The notes: generated by a model from the sequence alone, not told the origin. A stretch of DNA of 64,000 bases from Eubacterium brachy ATCC 33089 (GCA_000488855.1 KI535278.1:62001-126000), one strand, 5' to 3'. Numbered from the stretch's first letter, positions 33,786 to 43,380 are shown. Made by a program: numbers and translations.

Positions 33786-34523
33786 ATGAGCAAAATATCA
33801 ATGCACATAGGACATAGAATAAGAAATCTTCGAAAGAAAAAAGGGTACACTATAGAAGAATTTTCAAAGATAATAAACAAGAGCAAGGCTACTCTGTCAA
33901 AATACGAAAACGGCTCCATATCCATGGACATAGATACTATTTTGGAAATTGCGGAAGCCTTGGAAGTTGAAATCGATTATCTCATAAATTACAAATCACC
34001 GAGAGTGAACAAAACTCTCTCCCTTCGAAACAGTTATTTCAACTGCTCGAATTTTTACGTCTATTTCTACGATGGAAGATTTAAAAAAATAGTTCGTTCG
34101 CTGTTGGTGTTGTCCCAGCGAAGCCCGAGCAGCAACTCAGCTAACGCTACCCTGTACAAAGGCGTCAGCAATTTCAGCGATTATGCCAACTGCGATAACG
34201 TTTTTAAAGGAACTTTCAACGTCTATGACACAACTTCCTATGCTACCCTGATAAATCAGGTAAACAAGGCCAAGAGAGTCTTTTTAACACTGACAAATCC
34301 TATGGCAAGAGGACTGCCTGCGATGGGACTTTTCGTCGGAGTCAGCAATCCCCCTTTTTTTTCTCCGATGTCGATCAAGGTCATCGTATCCAGATATATC
34401 TTGGAAGAAGACGAAGTGTTCAACAACATAATGGCTGTTTCCAAAGAAGATGTGAAACAACTGAAACAGTACAATATGATGCTGGTCAACACCAGCGATT
34501 GTGAAAATCTTTCCACGAAGTAA
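33786..34523 (+). CDS. XRE-family regulator with unrecognised C-terminal domain
   Basis: The 245-residue protein has an N-terminal HTH-XRE domain at about 8-65 (GHRIRNLRKKKGYTIEEFSK, NKSKATLSKYENGSISMD). A roughly 170-residue beta-rich C-terminal domain follows that I do not recognise (YVYFYDGRFKKIVRSLLVL, NVYDTTSYATLINQ, MGLFVGVSNPPFFSP). The layout suggests a ligand-sensing regulator. It is divergent from the 2-oxoacid oxidoreductase operon, which makes that operon a likely target. A weak hairpin follows the stop. Confidence 0.82.
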   Translation: MSKISMHIGHRIRNLRKKKGYTIEEFSKIINKSKATLSKYENGSISMDIDTILEIAEALEVEIDYLINYKSPRVNKTLSLRNSYFNCSNFYVYFYDGRFKKIVRSLLVLSQRSPSSNSANATLYKGVSNFSDYANCDNVFKGTFNVYDTTSYATLINQVNKAKRVFLTLTNPMARGLPAMGLFVGVSNPPFFSPMSIKVIVSRYILEEDEVFNNIMAVSKEDVKQLKQYNMMLVNTSDCENLSTK

Positions 34524-34567
34524 ATTTGTTGTTCAATTTTCACTTTCGACTTTCGCATTTAAAAAGA

Positions 34568-34590
34568 CGCTAATGGTTTTTCAATTAGCG
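34568..34590 (+). terminator. Weak terminator hairpin after the XRE gene
   Basis: The stem CGCTAAT/ATTAGCG is followed on the plus strand by CCTTTAT and on the minus strand by TCTTTTT. It can end the XRE transcript, though the U-tract is better on the minus strand. The remaining bases to 34812 show no other feature. Confidence 0.5.
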
Positions 34591-34812
34591 CCTTTATCGT
34601 ATACTCGATATTTTCTTCGTTCTTAAATTATCCCTTCTTTTTTGAAAACCCTCCGATTCCCCGAAATTTATTATCCTTTCGATATCTTAGCTCTGACAGA
34701 TTTTTATGAAATCAAAGGATATTTCAAAATCACCGATATATCAGAAGAGCTTTAACCGGTCTATAATATCGTAAATATTAAATGAAACAAATTAGATTCA
34801 GAGGTGGGCACA

Positions 34813-35079
34813 ATGGATGATTTCGAAAAGTCATTTACTCAAATAAAACAACTTTCGACCGCAGTTACAGAGGCGAATTATTACGACTATTGTAAGCAGG
34901 GATATGATATTTTAGTTAGAATACATGATTCAGCTGTTCCCCAAGAGCGAGTATATAATACATTTTTTGAACATTACACCAGTCTACAGGAGGGATTATC
35001 CAAAGATTGGTTTGCAGATATGTTGGATTATATATGCGGGTGGTGTAATCCGGAAAAATACATTTGGAAGGAATATTAG
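34813..35079 (+). CDS. Small hypothetical protein (88 aa)
   Basis: The 88-residue acidic, largely helical protein begins MDDFEKSFTQIKQL and has aromatic NYYDYCKQGYDIL and WFADMLDYICGW segments. I do not recognise the family. The ATG at 34813 is favoured by AGAGGTGGG just before it over one nine bases upstream. It opens a run of four plus-strand small genes resembling an immunity gene array. Confidence 0.65.
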   Translation: MDDFEKSFTQIKQLSTAVTEANYYDYCKQGYDILVRIHDSAVPQERVYNTFFEHYTSLQEGLSKDWFADMLDYICGWCNPEKYIWKEY

Positions 35080-35157
35080 ATGTTTAGCGTATTTTGAAAC
35101 TTCAATTTTATGAAACCTTAAAATGAGTAAATTCAGATTATAAAAAGGAGATATGTA

Positions 35158-35667
35158 TTGGATATTAAAGTAATATTGATAGAGGCTATTATTTGGTCAG
35201 TGCTTTGGATGATTATGGTATCTATATCCGTCAGAGCATTCCCCTTTACCATTGAACACGATTATCCAAAGGATGTAAGAAAGGCTGCCAATATATCAAT
35301 CCCGTCAAAAAAACATAGAATGCAAGGGCTGGCGTTTGCAACTGTCGGCTTCATTTTTCTTTTTGGCTTATTGATTGCATTTGCAATCTCAGCATATAAA
35401 GGACAGGAGTTATACTTTTGGAAAATATTTATTCACTTGTGGATTATATGCATAATTTGGAATATAATCGATTTAGTAATTGTTGATTGGTTATTTATCT
35501 GTCTTCTGTCACTCAAATATTTTGTATTGCCCAAAACAGAAAATTATGAAGGCAACAAGAATTATAAGTTTCATTTCATCGGTTTTCTAAAAGGATTCAT
35601 AACCATGACCATTGTGGCATCTATTTTTACTGTTATTTCATTTTTCATTTTGCGAATATGGAAGTGA
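35158..35667 (+). CDS. Small multi-pass membrane protein (TTG start)
   Basis: The 169-residue protein has four predicted membrane segments (about 5-25, 60-82, 90-120 and 145-165), with polar loops containing HDYPKDVRKAANIS. It starts at the TTG at 35158, with AAGGAG seven bases upstream; the nearby ATG at 35153 is out of frame. The family is not recognised. It lies in the small-gene cluster 34813-37578. Confidence 0.65.
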   Translation: MDIKVILIEAIIWSVLWMIMVSISVRAFPFTIEHDYPKDVRKAANISIPSKKHRMQGLAFATVGFIFLFGLLIAFAISAYKGQELYFWKIFIHLWIICIIWNIIDLVIVDWLFICLLSLKYFVLPKTENYEGNKNYKFHFIGFLKGFITMTIVASIFTVISFFILRIWK

Positions 35668-35694
35668 GTTTATTATCTTAGAGAGGAAATTAAA

Positions 35695-36147
35695 ATGGAG
35701 AATTTATGTATTTTTGAAGTTGCAGATAGGTATTTTGTGGAAAACATTAGCGAATTCAAAGAAATCTTGTCTGATAAAGTCGATGCATTAAAAAATGTGG
35801 ACTGGATATATAATAAGGGAACTGTAAAAACTTGTCAGCCTGACGAAACCGGCAGAAAAAAGAGATGTAAGGTCGGATTGGAATATCGTTCAAAAATTGA
35901 ATTATCAATAAGCGATGTAGATATTATCTGGAATGAGTTCAGTGTTTTTTTTGAAAAAATAAATACTGCGAATATTGAAAGGATTTCAAACAATGAAGCA
36001 ATGGGACGGTATGTGTTTGCAGCAAAAAATTATACGGGAGATGAAGTTGAATGTGCGATTTATTTACCCGGTGAATGGAATATACCACAGATTTATATTT
36101 CAGGATTTGTTTCCGGCAGATATAGAAATGTAGATTATGTGGAATAA
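35695..36147 (+). CDS. Hypothetical cytosolic protein
   Basis: The 150-residue alpha-beta protein begins MENLCIFEVADRYF and contains VGLEYRSKIELSISDVD and a C-terminal AIYLPGEWNIPQIYISGF. No known motif is visible. The RBS GAGAGG stands before the ATG. By size and setting it could be an immunity protein; this is not shown. Confidence 0.62.
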   Translation: MENLCIFEVADRYFVENISEFKEILSDKVDALKNVDWIYNKGTVKTCQPDETGRKKRCKVGLEYRSKIELSISDVDIIWNEFSVFFEKINTANIERISNNEAMGRYVFAAKNYTGDEVECAIYLPGEWNIPQIYISGFVSGRYRNVDYVE

Positions 36148-36173
36148 ATTACAAGTTGTATAGGAGAACGAAA

Positions 36174-36674
36174 ATGAATGTAACTCTAAAAAGCACCCCT
36201 GCAAAATATCAACCAATGGCAAGTGAAATGATACAATCTCTGCTTGCATTATTAAAGGAATTGACTTCTCTTGAAGAGGAAGTTTTCAAGCGTAACCGTG
36301 AAATGAACGCTGAAAAAACTGTGCTGAATATTCCTTCCAACCAAATTCACCCGAAATGGGAAGAGCTTATGACCGAATATGAAAATAGCTTTAAGCGCAT
36401 TATTGAAGGAAAAGTCAGCAAAAAACTGATTTCAAATGGATACGTGCTGAAATATGAGAATCCGAGTGAGTATTTCTACCTGAACAGTGACGAATTTTCG
36501 TTAGAATTCACTATGTCAAAAGAAGATATGGCTGCTATTACTATCCGCTATAATAAAGCAGCTATCGATATGAAACACAAATTCGTTCTCAGATTAATCG
36601 ACGACAAATGGTTGGTTGATGAAAAATATTATGGCTTTGAAGGGGAAGACCAGTGGTATTCAGACAGGATTTGA
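36174..36674 (+). CDS. NTF2-fold immunity-like protein
   Basis: This is about 166 residues from the ATG at 36174, chosen because AGGAG lies seven bases before it. The N-terminal half is helical (MIQSLLALLKELTSLEEEVF). The end, KHKFVLRLIDDKWLVDEKYYGF, resembles the closing strands of NTF2-fold immunity proteins (KHKFxL...W.VDxKYY). That family protects against secreted polymorphic toxins. The match is by eye and moderate. Confidence 0.62.
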   Translation: MNVTLKSTPAKYQPMASEMIQSLLALLKELTSLEEEVFKRNREMNAEKTVLNIPSNQIHPKWEELMTEYENSFKRIIEGKVSKKLISNGYVLKYENPSEYFYLNSDEFSLEFTMSKEDMAAITIRYNKAAIDMKHKFVLRLIDDKWLVDEKYYGFEGEDQWYSDRI

Positions 36675-36728
36675 ATATATGGGCATTATATTTTTGATGT
36701 AATACAGCAATTTAATAAATAATAAATC

Positions 36729-36748
36729 CAAGGAGTTATCGTTCCTTG
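36729..36748. terminator. Weak hairpin between convergent genes
   Basis: CAAGGA/TCCTTG with an eight-base loop lies between the convergent genes ending at 36674 and 36804. Neither strand has a good U-tract, so termination here is uncertain. Confidence 0.35.
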
Positions 36749-36803
36749 AGTTCTTATGTTGTGGCTTATTTTATCATATTCTCTTATTTTGTCATCTGCT
36801 TTG

Positions 36804-37181
36804 TCACTCTATTGGAAATGTGATTTTGCATTTTGGATTTTTTAAATTTGGAAAACCATATTCTTCCAATTTCTTTAATATTTTTTGAATAGATGTAATT
36901 ATGGTATTTTTTCTAATAGGTAGATGACACACAATATATATAATGCCATTAACTTTTGCCGGATGAACCGTCCCGCATTTATCTCCGCTATTTACGATGC
37001 GAAGCATATAGATATCGTATTGCGTTTCAACATAAAAATCAAATTCTTGATCATCGTATATTTCCTCGGGAATTAAATGAACCGGAGCTACAAAACAGTC
37101 CTTTATCTGAAAACTGTCACTTTCAAAATATACCTTACAATTGCGTTTTCGTTTTTTTCTTTCTATCCATTCAATAATCAT
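36804..37181 (-). CDS. Small basic hypothetical protein
   Basis: The 125-residue protein begins with a very basic stretch (EWIERKKRKRNCK) and contains FYVETQYDIYMLRIVNSGDKCG and SIQKILKKLEEYGF. I recognise no family. The composition of short strands with a C-terminal helix is like many immunity proteins. It follows the SUKH gene by 28 bases on the same strand. Confidence 0.6.
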   Translation of the reverse strand: MIIEWIERKKRKRNCKVYFESDSFQIKDCFVAPVHLIPEEIYDDQEFDFYVETQYDIYMLRIVNSGDKCGTVHPAKVNGIIYIVCHLPIRKNTIITSIQKILKKLEEYGFPNLKNPKCKITFPIE

Positions 37182-37209
37182 TTTCTCTTCACCAATACAA
37201 ATTTCACAA

Positions 37210-37578
37210 TTACCTATCTATTAGTAGTATTCCTTTTGCAAAATCAAAAATATCGTTCGCTTCTTTTTTCATTTCCAACGAACCCAATGCTCCCAAATCA
37301 TTTGAAAATATGGAATTATCGTCCGGAGAGTCTGTTTTAACAAAATACCCCAAATCTCCATCTTGCCCAATCAAAAAATAATTAGGCTCAAATTCATTTA
37401 TTTGATACGTTTGATTTCTTTCCTCCAAATCAGAGCAAGAATAAATGCATATTCCCGAGCCCTCGACTTCAAAAACATCGCCGTCTTCTATTTCGCATAG
37501 AAAATCAAAATACAGCTGTGGAAATATTACATTCAACCTTTTTTGCAGTTGAATAATTTTTTCAATGTTTACAGACAT
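37210..37578 (-). CDS. SMI1/KNR4 (SUKH) family protein
   Basis: The roughly 122-residue protein shows the SUKH pattern: LQKRLNVIFPQLYFDFLCEI, then SGICIYSCSDL and FLIGQDGDLGYFVKTDS. The ATG at 37578 fits the RBS GAGGAAGAG better than the one 15 bases upstream. SUKH proteins are common immunity proteins against contact-dependent and other polymorphic toxins, and yeast Smi1 is the founding member. No toxin gene lies nearby in the window. Confidence 0.78.
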   Translation of the reverse strand: MSVNIEKIIQLQKRLNVIFPQLYFDFLCEIEDGDVFEVEGSGICIYSCSDLEERNQTYQINEFEPNYFLIGQDGDLGYFVKTDSPDDNSIFSNDLGALGSLEMKKEANDIFDFAKGILLIDR

Positions 37579-37743
37579 ACATCTCTTCCTCAACTTTAAT
37601 TTATCTTTCTAAATATTTAACGTTTTTAATATTCAAAAAATATACTCATTTAATGGAACACCCCCTTTGCCAAGTTCGTCCGACAAAAGAGGCATGCCAT
37701 TTTTATTTGATATTGTTTTACTGTACCATAAATTTTTCCGAAA

Positions 37744-39168
37744 CTACTTCCAGTAATCCGTATCTGTAATTCCCACGTCTGCGGCTTTGAACACCGGATT
37801 TTTGCCTGCTTTTTTCTGCAGTTCGTAATCCTTTGCAACCAGCAACGCTCTCTTGCCGAGAAGCACGATAGCGATGATGTTAATTATTGCCATACAACCC
37901 ATTATGATGTCCGCCATGTTCCACGCAGTCTGCATGTTTACAATTGCACCTGTAAATACAACCGCAACTGCAAAGATCTTCATAATATTCATGAATATCT
38001 TGTTCTGACTTATGTATTTGATGTTGATTTCCACATAGTAGAAGTTTCCTATAATCGAAGTCGCTGCAAACAGCACTATACAAACCGTTACGAAATGAAT
38101 TCCTACGGCGCCAAACTGACCTCTTAGAGCTTCCTGTACGAACGGAATTCCATTTAGAAGTTCCCCATCTGCACCTACAGCCCCTAAAGGTCCTGCCAAC
38201 AGTACTATAAACGCTGTTGTCGTACAGATTACTATGGTATCTATAAACACTGACAGCACTTGTACCAACCCCTGTTTAGCCGGATGAGAAACGTGGGCTG
38301 TCGCCGCCGCATTTGGAGCTGAACCCATTCCCGCTTCATTGGAGAACAATCCTCTTTTGATTCCAAATACCATACAAGAACCTGCAAAGCCGCCGAAAAT
38401 TGCCTTAAAGTCAAAAGCTGACTGGAATATTGATTTAAATGCAGTCGGAACTTTATCCAAGTTCATAAAGAAAATCACCAATCCTACTAAAATATATAAA
38501 GCTGCCATGATGGGAACCAATATGGATGAAATTCTGCTGATTACCTTCGCTCCCCCAAAGAACATAACTGCAGCAAACAGTGCCAATAATCCTCCGATCA
38601 CATACGGTGCCGACGTATTCGCAAAGTCGTTTATGTAAACTTGAAATGCTGAAGCAATGGTAAAAGACTGCAATCCGTTGAAGCCGAAGCCGAAGGTTGC
38701 GATTAAAAAGATTGCGAATATTATACCCAACCATCTCATTTTCAATGCTCTTTGAATGTAGTAAGCAGGACCACCTTTATAGGTGTCTCCATCTTTTTCC
38801 TTGTACACCTGTGCCAATGTGGATTCAATAAACGCAGATGCTCCTCCGATTATTGCCATAACCCACATCCAGAAAATTGACCCTGCTCCGCCAAGCACTA
38901 CAGCCGTAGTTACTCCTGCGATGTTTCCTGTACCAACTCTAGATGCAGTCGCTACCATAAGCGCCTGAAAAGATGATATCTTACCTTCTTCACCTTTTTC
39001 CTTCACGCATCTAATCGATTCCGGAAATAGTCTTATTTGCAATCCCTTGGTCCTGATTGTGAAATACAGACCACACAAAATCAAAAGGAAAATAAGGAAT
39101 TTCCCGTACATAAAATCGTTGATGACATTTAAGTAGTCTTCATTAAGGTGCTTTAAAAAATTTGCCAT
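37744..39168 (-). CDS. AGCS family sodium:alanine/glycine symporter
   Basis: This is about 474 residues from the ATG at 39168 (RBS AGAGGAGAGG). The multi-pass membrane protein carries the AGCS signatures TASRVGTGNIAGVTTAVVLGG near residue 85, GAGSIFWMWVMA, KRGLFSNEAGMGSAPNAAA near 285 and the C-terminal NFYYVEINIKY. It imports small amino acids with Na+. Amino-acid uptake fits the fermentation genes in the window. An AT-rich run follows the stop, without a convincing terminator. Confidence 0.93.
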   Translation of the reverse strand: MANFLKHLNEDYLNVINDFMYGKFLIFLLILCGLYFTIRTKGLQIRLFPESIRCVKEKGEEGKISSFQALMVATASRVGTGNIAGVTTAVVLGGAGSIFWMWVMAIIGGASAFIESTLAQVYKEKDGDTYKGGPAYYIQRALKMRWLGIIFAIFLIATFGFGFNGLQSFTIASAFQVYINDFANTSAPYVIGGLLALFAAVMFFGGAKVISRISSILVPIMAALYILVGLVIFFMNLDKVPTAFKSIFQSAFDFKAIFGGFAGSCMVFGIKRGLFSNEAGMGSAPNAAATAHVSHPAKQGLVQVLSVFIDTIVICTTTAFIVLLAGPLGAVGADGELLNGIPFVQEALRGQFGAVGIHFVTVCIVLFAATSIIGNFYYVEINIKYISQNKIFMNIMKIFAVAVVFTGAIVNMQTAWNMADIIMGCMAIINIIAIVLLGKRALLVAKDYELQKKAGKNPVFKAADVGITDTDYWK

Positions 39169-39468
39169 AAACCTCTCCTCTAACTTCCAATAACTTAAAA
39201 TCAAAGTTACCTTGCAAATTTACTTTTCCTCTCCTCTTTAAACGATGACATCGCCCCTCCGGCATCATGCTATCGCATAAAGCTGTGAAACTACATTGAG
39301 CTTTCCCGAATAAGTTCGTAAATTATCTGATAACTTTCAATAAACAAATTTGCATCGACTCCTATCGGTATCTATGCCTACAATAGATGAATTATAACAT
39401 CTCTTTATTTTTTTATCACATTATAATATAATATTGTAATACGTTTATTATAATGCAAAGGAGCTGTT
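39169..39468. other. Divergent intergenic region, possible leader of the symporter gene
   Basis: This 300-base gap separates the minus-strand symporter gene from the plus-strand phosphomutase gene. The symporter side holds short GC-rich inverted repeats around 39241-39290 (for example the CGATG/CATCG pair and the GCAT/ATGC pair). Glycine riboswitches often precede AGCS genes, but I could not find the conserved glycine-aptamer core. TATAAT-like boxes lie at 39422-39427 on the plus strand. Confidence 0.4.
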
Positions 39469-40992
39469 ATGACAATAAAAAAATTGCAAAATGGTAGTGA
39501 CATCAGGGGTGTAGCTTTAAAAATCCCCGGCGGAGAAGACGTGAATCTAGGTAAAATCGAAGCTGTAAAAATCGCTACAGCCTTTGCTGAATGGTTAAAA
39601 ATCAATGTGAATAAAACTTTTTCCGAAATGAAAATCGCAATCGGCATGGACTCACGTCTGACAGGGCCCTCTTTAAAGAAATATTCTTCAGAAACTTTTG
39701 CTTCTCTGGGCATTTGTGTATTGGACTGCGGCCTCGCTTCCACCCCTGCCATGTTCATGTCTACTGTATTCGATGAATTTTCGGCAGATGGTGCCATAAT
39801 GATTACTGCTTCTCATCTACCGTTAAATAGAAACGGTTTTAAATTCTTTACTCGAAAGGGTGGTTTGAGCAAGAAAGATATTTCCGATATTCTGGAAATC
39901 TCATGTACGCTGCGAAATTCCGAAATGGAATCTACGATGAAATTCGATCCTTCACTGATCACAGAATCGAACTTGATGGAGCGATATGCGAAACATCTCA
40001 GAGAACTCATAGTAAGCGGTGTGGGCAATGGTACAAAACCTCTTGAAAATATGAAAATTTTAGTGGATGCCGGAAACGGCAGCGGCGGATTCTTCCCGCA
40101 CAATGTCCTGAAACCTCTCGGTGCGGACATATCCGGAAGCCAGTTTTTAGAACCTGATGGGACTTTTCCGAATCACGAACCGAATCCCGAAAATAAAAAT
40201 GCTATGGAATCGATTTCAGATGCCGTACTTAAAAACAATGCGGACTTAGGAATAATCTTCGATACGGATGTGGACAGATCGTCTGCCGTTGATAGAAACG
40301 GTAACCCCATTTCGCGAAATTCTCTAATTGCCCTAGCTTCAAGCATGTTGGCAAAGGGTTTCCCCGGAACGACTATAGTTACCGATTCCGTGACATCGAC
40401 TCATCTGACGGATTTCATAGAAGGAAGATTAGGTCTAAAACACCTGCGATTTAAAAGGGGGTACAAGAATGTAATAGATAAGTCCCGGCAACTCAACGCC
40501 GACGGAATAGACAGTCAACTGGCTATGGAAACGTCGGGGCACGGTGCTTTCAAGGAAAATTATTTTTTGGATGACGGTGCATATACCGCTGTAAAAATCA
40601 TTATCGAAGCTGCTAAACTGCACGGTTCGAGGAAAAGCATATCATCTCTGATTAAAGACTTAAAAGCTCCTGCAGAAGCTGAAGAGATCCGCATCGCTAT
40701 AAATGCCGACGATTTTTCGAGCTACGGCGACACCGTGCTATCCCGTCTGTTGGAGTGGACAAACCTGAAAGAGGATGATGGACTTTCTCTTGAGACTCCC
40801 AATTATGAAGGTGTTCGAATAAATTTCGATCAGGGAGCCGGTAACGGTTGGGCATTGCTCAGAAAATCTCTCCATGACCCTATTTTACCGCTGAACATCG
40901 AATCCGACGATGTCGGAGGCGTTACAGCGATTAAAAATTTATTGAGAAGTTTTTTGATCGAATTCGACAAGCTGGATTTGACAGATCTGTAG
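39469..40992 (+). CDS. Phosphomannomutase/phosphoglucomutase family protein
   Basis: This 507-residue alpha-D-phosphohexomutase has the phosphoserine loop TASHLP near residue 113 (Ser115), the metal motif DTDVDR near 264, the sugar-binding loop METSGHGAF near 345 and the phosphate loop RINFDQGAGNGWALLRKSLHDP near 445, given here in outline. TASHLP rather than TASHNP is seen in one clostridial subfamily. It interconverts hexose 1- and 6-phosphates for cell-surface sugars; substrate choice is open. The RBS AAAGGAG is clear. Confidence 0.9.
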   Translation: MTIKKLQNGSDIRGVALKIPGGEDVNLGKIEAVKIATAFAEWLKINVNKTFSEMKIAIGMDSRLTGPSLKKYSSETFASLGICVLDCGLASTPAMFMSTVFDEFSADGAIMITASHLPLNRNGFKFFTRKGGLSKKDISDILEISCTLRNSEMESTMKFDPSLITESNLMERYAKHLRELIVSGVGNGTKPLENMKILVDAGNGSGGFFPHNVLKPLGADISGSQFLEPDGTFPNHEPNPENKNAMESISDAVLKNNADLGIIFDTDVDRSSAVDRNGNPISRNSLIALASSMLAKGFPGTTIVTDSVTSTHLTDFIEGRLGLKHLRFKRGYKNVIDKSRQLNADGIDSQLAMETSGHGAFKENYFLDDGAYTAVKIIIEAAKLHGSRKSISSLIKDLKAPAEAEEIRIAINADDFSSYGDTVLSRLLEWTNLKEDDGLSLETPNYEGVRINFDQGAGNGWALLRKSLHDPILPLNIESDDVGGVTAIKNLLRSFLIEFDKLDLTDL

Positions 40993-41031
40993 AGGGATTT
41001 TGCTATAAATTATAGAATCTTTGCAAAGAAA

Positions 41032-41073
41032 AACCCGTAATGCGTAACTAATATCTTACCATTACGGGTTTTC
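41032..41073. terminator. Bidirectional terminator
   Basis: A ten-pair stem AACCCGTAAT/ATTACGGGTT is flanked by a T-rich tail on both strands, between convergent phosphomutase and surface-protein genes. Confidence 0.88.
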
Positions 41074-41159
41074 AATATGATAGAATTCATAAGATGGCAT
41101 ACGTAATCATCTCATATTCTACGGCAAATACCGCTCTTAAATTCTATCGGATATCGTTT

Positions 41160-43331
41160 CTATTTATTCAGTTTTCTTCTGATTGCAAACGCCAAAGCCA
41201 ACAGAGAGATTCCCATCAATCCCGCATAAATTGAAATATTGCTTTCATCTCCCGTTTTAGGTTTCTTAACATCAGGTTTCTTTGCAGGTTTATCGGGTTT
41301 GTTATCAGGTTTCTTAGGTTTGTCACTCGGCTTATCACCAGGATCCGGGGTAGGCGTTTTACTGCCGACTACTTCCAAAGTGAACTGAATTGTTTTGTTA
41401 TCAGGTTCATTTCTCAAAGTGAAATCTTTTCCCGCCTCGGATTGCTGGGTTTTCCAGTTAAAATCAAAGTGCTGATAATTTCCGGATTCAGTCACCGCTT
41501 CGCCTGTGAACATTCCGTTCACATCACCTACAGTCTTCAGCTTAGTTCCGACTTTTACATTCTTATTTACAGTTACGTTTTCGATGTTCAAATCCAAATC
41601 ATCGGGAACCTCTGTAACGTCTTTATAAAGCTCCGAGAATTTGGAGTAATTTTTCTTTAGAGCCATGGTAACCGTTACACTTTGACCTGATTTTTCGATC
41701 TTTTTGATTTCAAATAAATTGTTGTCTGTCAATGTAAGCTTCGGATTTTCCGGAATATCCAAACCCTTATCAAAAGTCATCACAGCCTTAAATGTACTTG
41801 AAACGCCATTTAACTTTATCTTATCGGAATTTCCGCCGTAATGTGCCTTAAGATTTTTAATGTGAGCTTTTATAGGACGCACATCCAATCTTCCGGTATA
41901 TGTCAGAGACTGTCCCTGTTTTGCCTTGAATATTGCATCGTGTTCGGTATCGTTACCGATTAAAATATCTCCTTCAAGGGTTAGATCCATAGGATTTATC
42001 ACTACAACAGTATACTGAATTTTTTTCTTATCTTCACTTGAAGCATTTCTGAGGAAGAAGTCCAATCCACTCGGCTCCTGTTCTCCTGTCCAAGAGAAGT
42101 CGTACTTTTGCACGGTTCCGCTTTCCGTAAACGCTTTTCCTTTGAACGTTCCTTCCACGGTACCTGCTGTTGTAAGCTTTTGACCGTTTGATAGGCTCTT
42201 ATCCACGGTAACTTCCGATAGAGTTACATCCAACTTACCAGGTACCCCCTTGACATCGTTGTACAGATCCATGAACTTGCTGTAATCTTTTTTCAATGAC
42301 ATCTTTACGGTGATTTTTCTGCCTTGTCTTTTAACTTCAACAATTTTAAACAGATTGTTGTCAGTCAAAGTGGCTTCAACATTATCCGGTATATTCAGTC
42401 CCTCAGGAATAGTTAAGGTGGCGACAAATGTGCTCTCTATATCCTTTGTCGTGATTTTATCCGCATTTCCGGCGTATCTGTTTTTCATGTCGTCTATTTT
42501 TTTGACGATTGGAGAAACGTCCAGTCTGCCTGTATATGCGATCTTATCACCGGCTTTAACATAATGAACTCCATCGTGTTCCGTATTGTTTCCAACCAGT
42601 AAATCTCCAGGAAGAGGTTCTTGGAACTTGATTCTCTCAGGGGTTTTAACTGTCAGCTGAATCGTTTTATTTCCAACCTCATTCCTTATGATGAAGTCCT
42701 TTCCTTCGTCAGTCTGCTCAGCTGTCCACTGGTAATTGAACGGCTTCGTCTTCCCGCTTTCTGCAGTTGCTTCTCCTGCGAAGGTTCCTTTTAACTCCCC
42801 TACTACAGTTAGCTTTTTATTTCCGTCAACGTTGGTTTTTAACGTGATGTTCGGTATTTCAAGGTCCAACTCATCTGATACGGATTTTACATCGTCGTAA
42901 AGGTCCTTGAACTTGGCGTAAGACTTCTTCAGTCCCATGGTCACCGTAATCTTATTTCCACTTTTTTCAACCTTCTTAACTTCGAAAAGATTGTTGTCCG
43001 TCAATTTTGCAACGACATCTTCCGGTGAATTCATATCTTTTGGCAATGTCAACGTTGCGGTAAATTCACTTTTTACGTTTTCTGTCGTGATTTTATCCGC
43101 ATTTCCGCCATAACCGTTCTTCAAATCTTCTATTTGTCTCTTTATGGAAGAAACGTTTAATCTACCGTTGAAAGTCAGAGAATCTTCCTCATCAGCCGGA
43201 TAGATTGCATCGTGTTCCGTGTTGAACTTCTCGTTGCCTTTTTTCACCAGCAAGTCTCCACCTAAAGTCAACTGTATAGGTTTTGAAACTATGAAAGTGT
43301 GCTGAATTGAAGTGTTGTCCTTGGCTTCCAC
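41160..43331 (-). CDS. Surface protein, C-terminal part: three ~209-residue repeats and sortase signal (frameshifted from upstream ORF)
   Basis: The 723-residue frame continues the upstream ORF after a one-base frameshift. Three repeats of about 209 residues each start near GDLLV or GDILI, followed by NTEHD, YTGRLDV.P, a TLTDNNLFE-like strand and F.G.A..ESG. A Pro/Lys-rich wall-spanning stretch then leads to the sorting signal PKTGD, a hydrophobic helix and RRKLNK, as for sortase substrates with a degenerate LPXTG. The first ATG here is internal, with no RBS, so this part is made only if the frame is restored. The likely role is adhesion; no ligand is known. Confidence 0.85.
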   Translation of the reverse strand: MEAKDNTSIQHTFIVSKPIQLTLGGDLLVKKGNEKFNTEHDAIYPADEEDSLTFNGRLNVSSIKRQIEDLKNGYGGNADKITTENVKSEFTATLTLPKDMNSPEDVVAKLTDNNLFEVKKVEKSGNKITVTMGLKKSYAKFKDLYDDVKSVSDELDLEIPNITLKTNVDGNKKLTVVGELKGTFAGEATAESGKTKPFNYQWTAEQTDEGKDFIIRNEVGNKTIQLTVKTPERIKFQEPLPGDLLVGNNTEHDGVHYVKAGDKIAYTGRLDVSPIVKKIDDMKNRYAGNADKITTKDIESTFVATLTIPEGLNIPDNVEATLTDNNLFKIVEVKRQGRKITVKMSLKKDYSKFMDLYNDVKGVPGKLDVTLSEVTVDKSLSNGQKLTTAGTVEGTFKGKAFTESGTVQKYDFSWTGEQEPSGLDFFLRNASSEDKKKIQYTVVVINPMDLTLEGDILIGNDTEHDAIFKAKQGQSLTYTGRLDVRPIKAHIKNLKAHYGGNSDKIKLNGVSSTFKAVMTFDKGLDIPENPKLTLTDNNLFEIKKIEKSGQSVTVTMALKKNYSKFSELYKDVTEVPDDLDLNIENVTVNKNVKVGTKLKTVGDVNGMFTGEAVTESGNYQHFDFNWKTQQSEAGKDFTLRNEPDNKTIQFTLEVVGSKTPTPDPGDKPSDKPKKPDNKPDKPAKKPDVKKPKTGDESNISIYAGLMGISLLALAFAIRRKLNK

Positions 43332-43380
43332 ATCCTTGCCCTTGTCGGATTGTTCAGCGGTCCAGTTGAAATTGAAGCTC

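Noticed and set aside
37655-37690. Terminator after the AGCS gene
   Set aside because: A stem CCTCTTTTG/CAAAGGGGG can form, but no U-tract follows on the minus strand.
39169-39468. Glycine riboswitch before the AGCS symporter
   Set aside because: Expected from gene context, but the conserved glycine-aptamer segments were not found.
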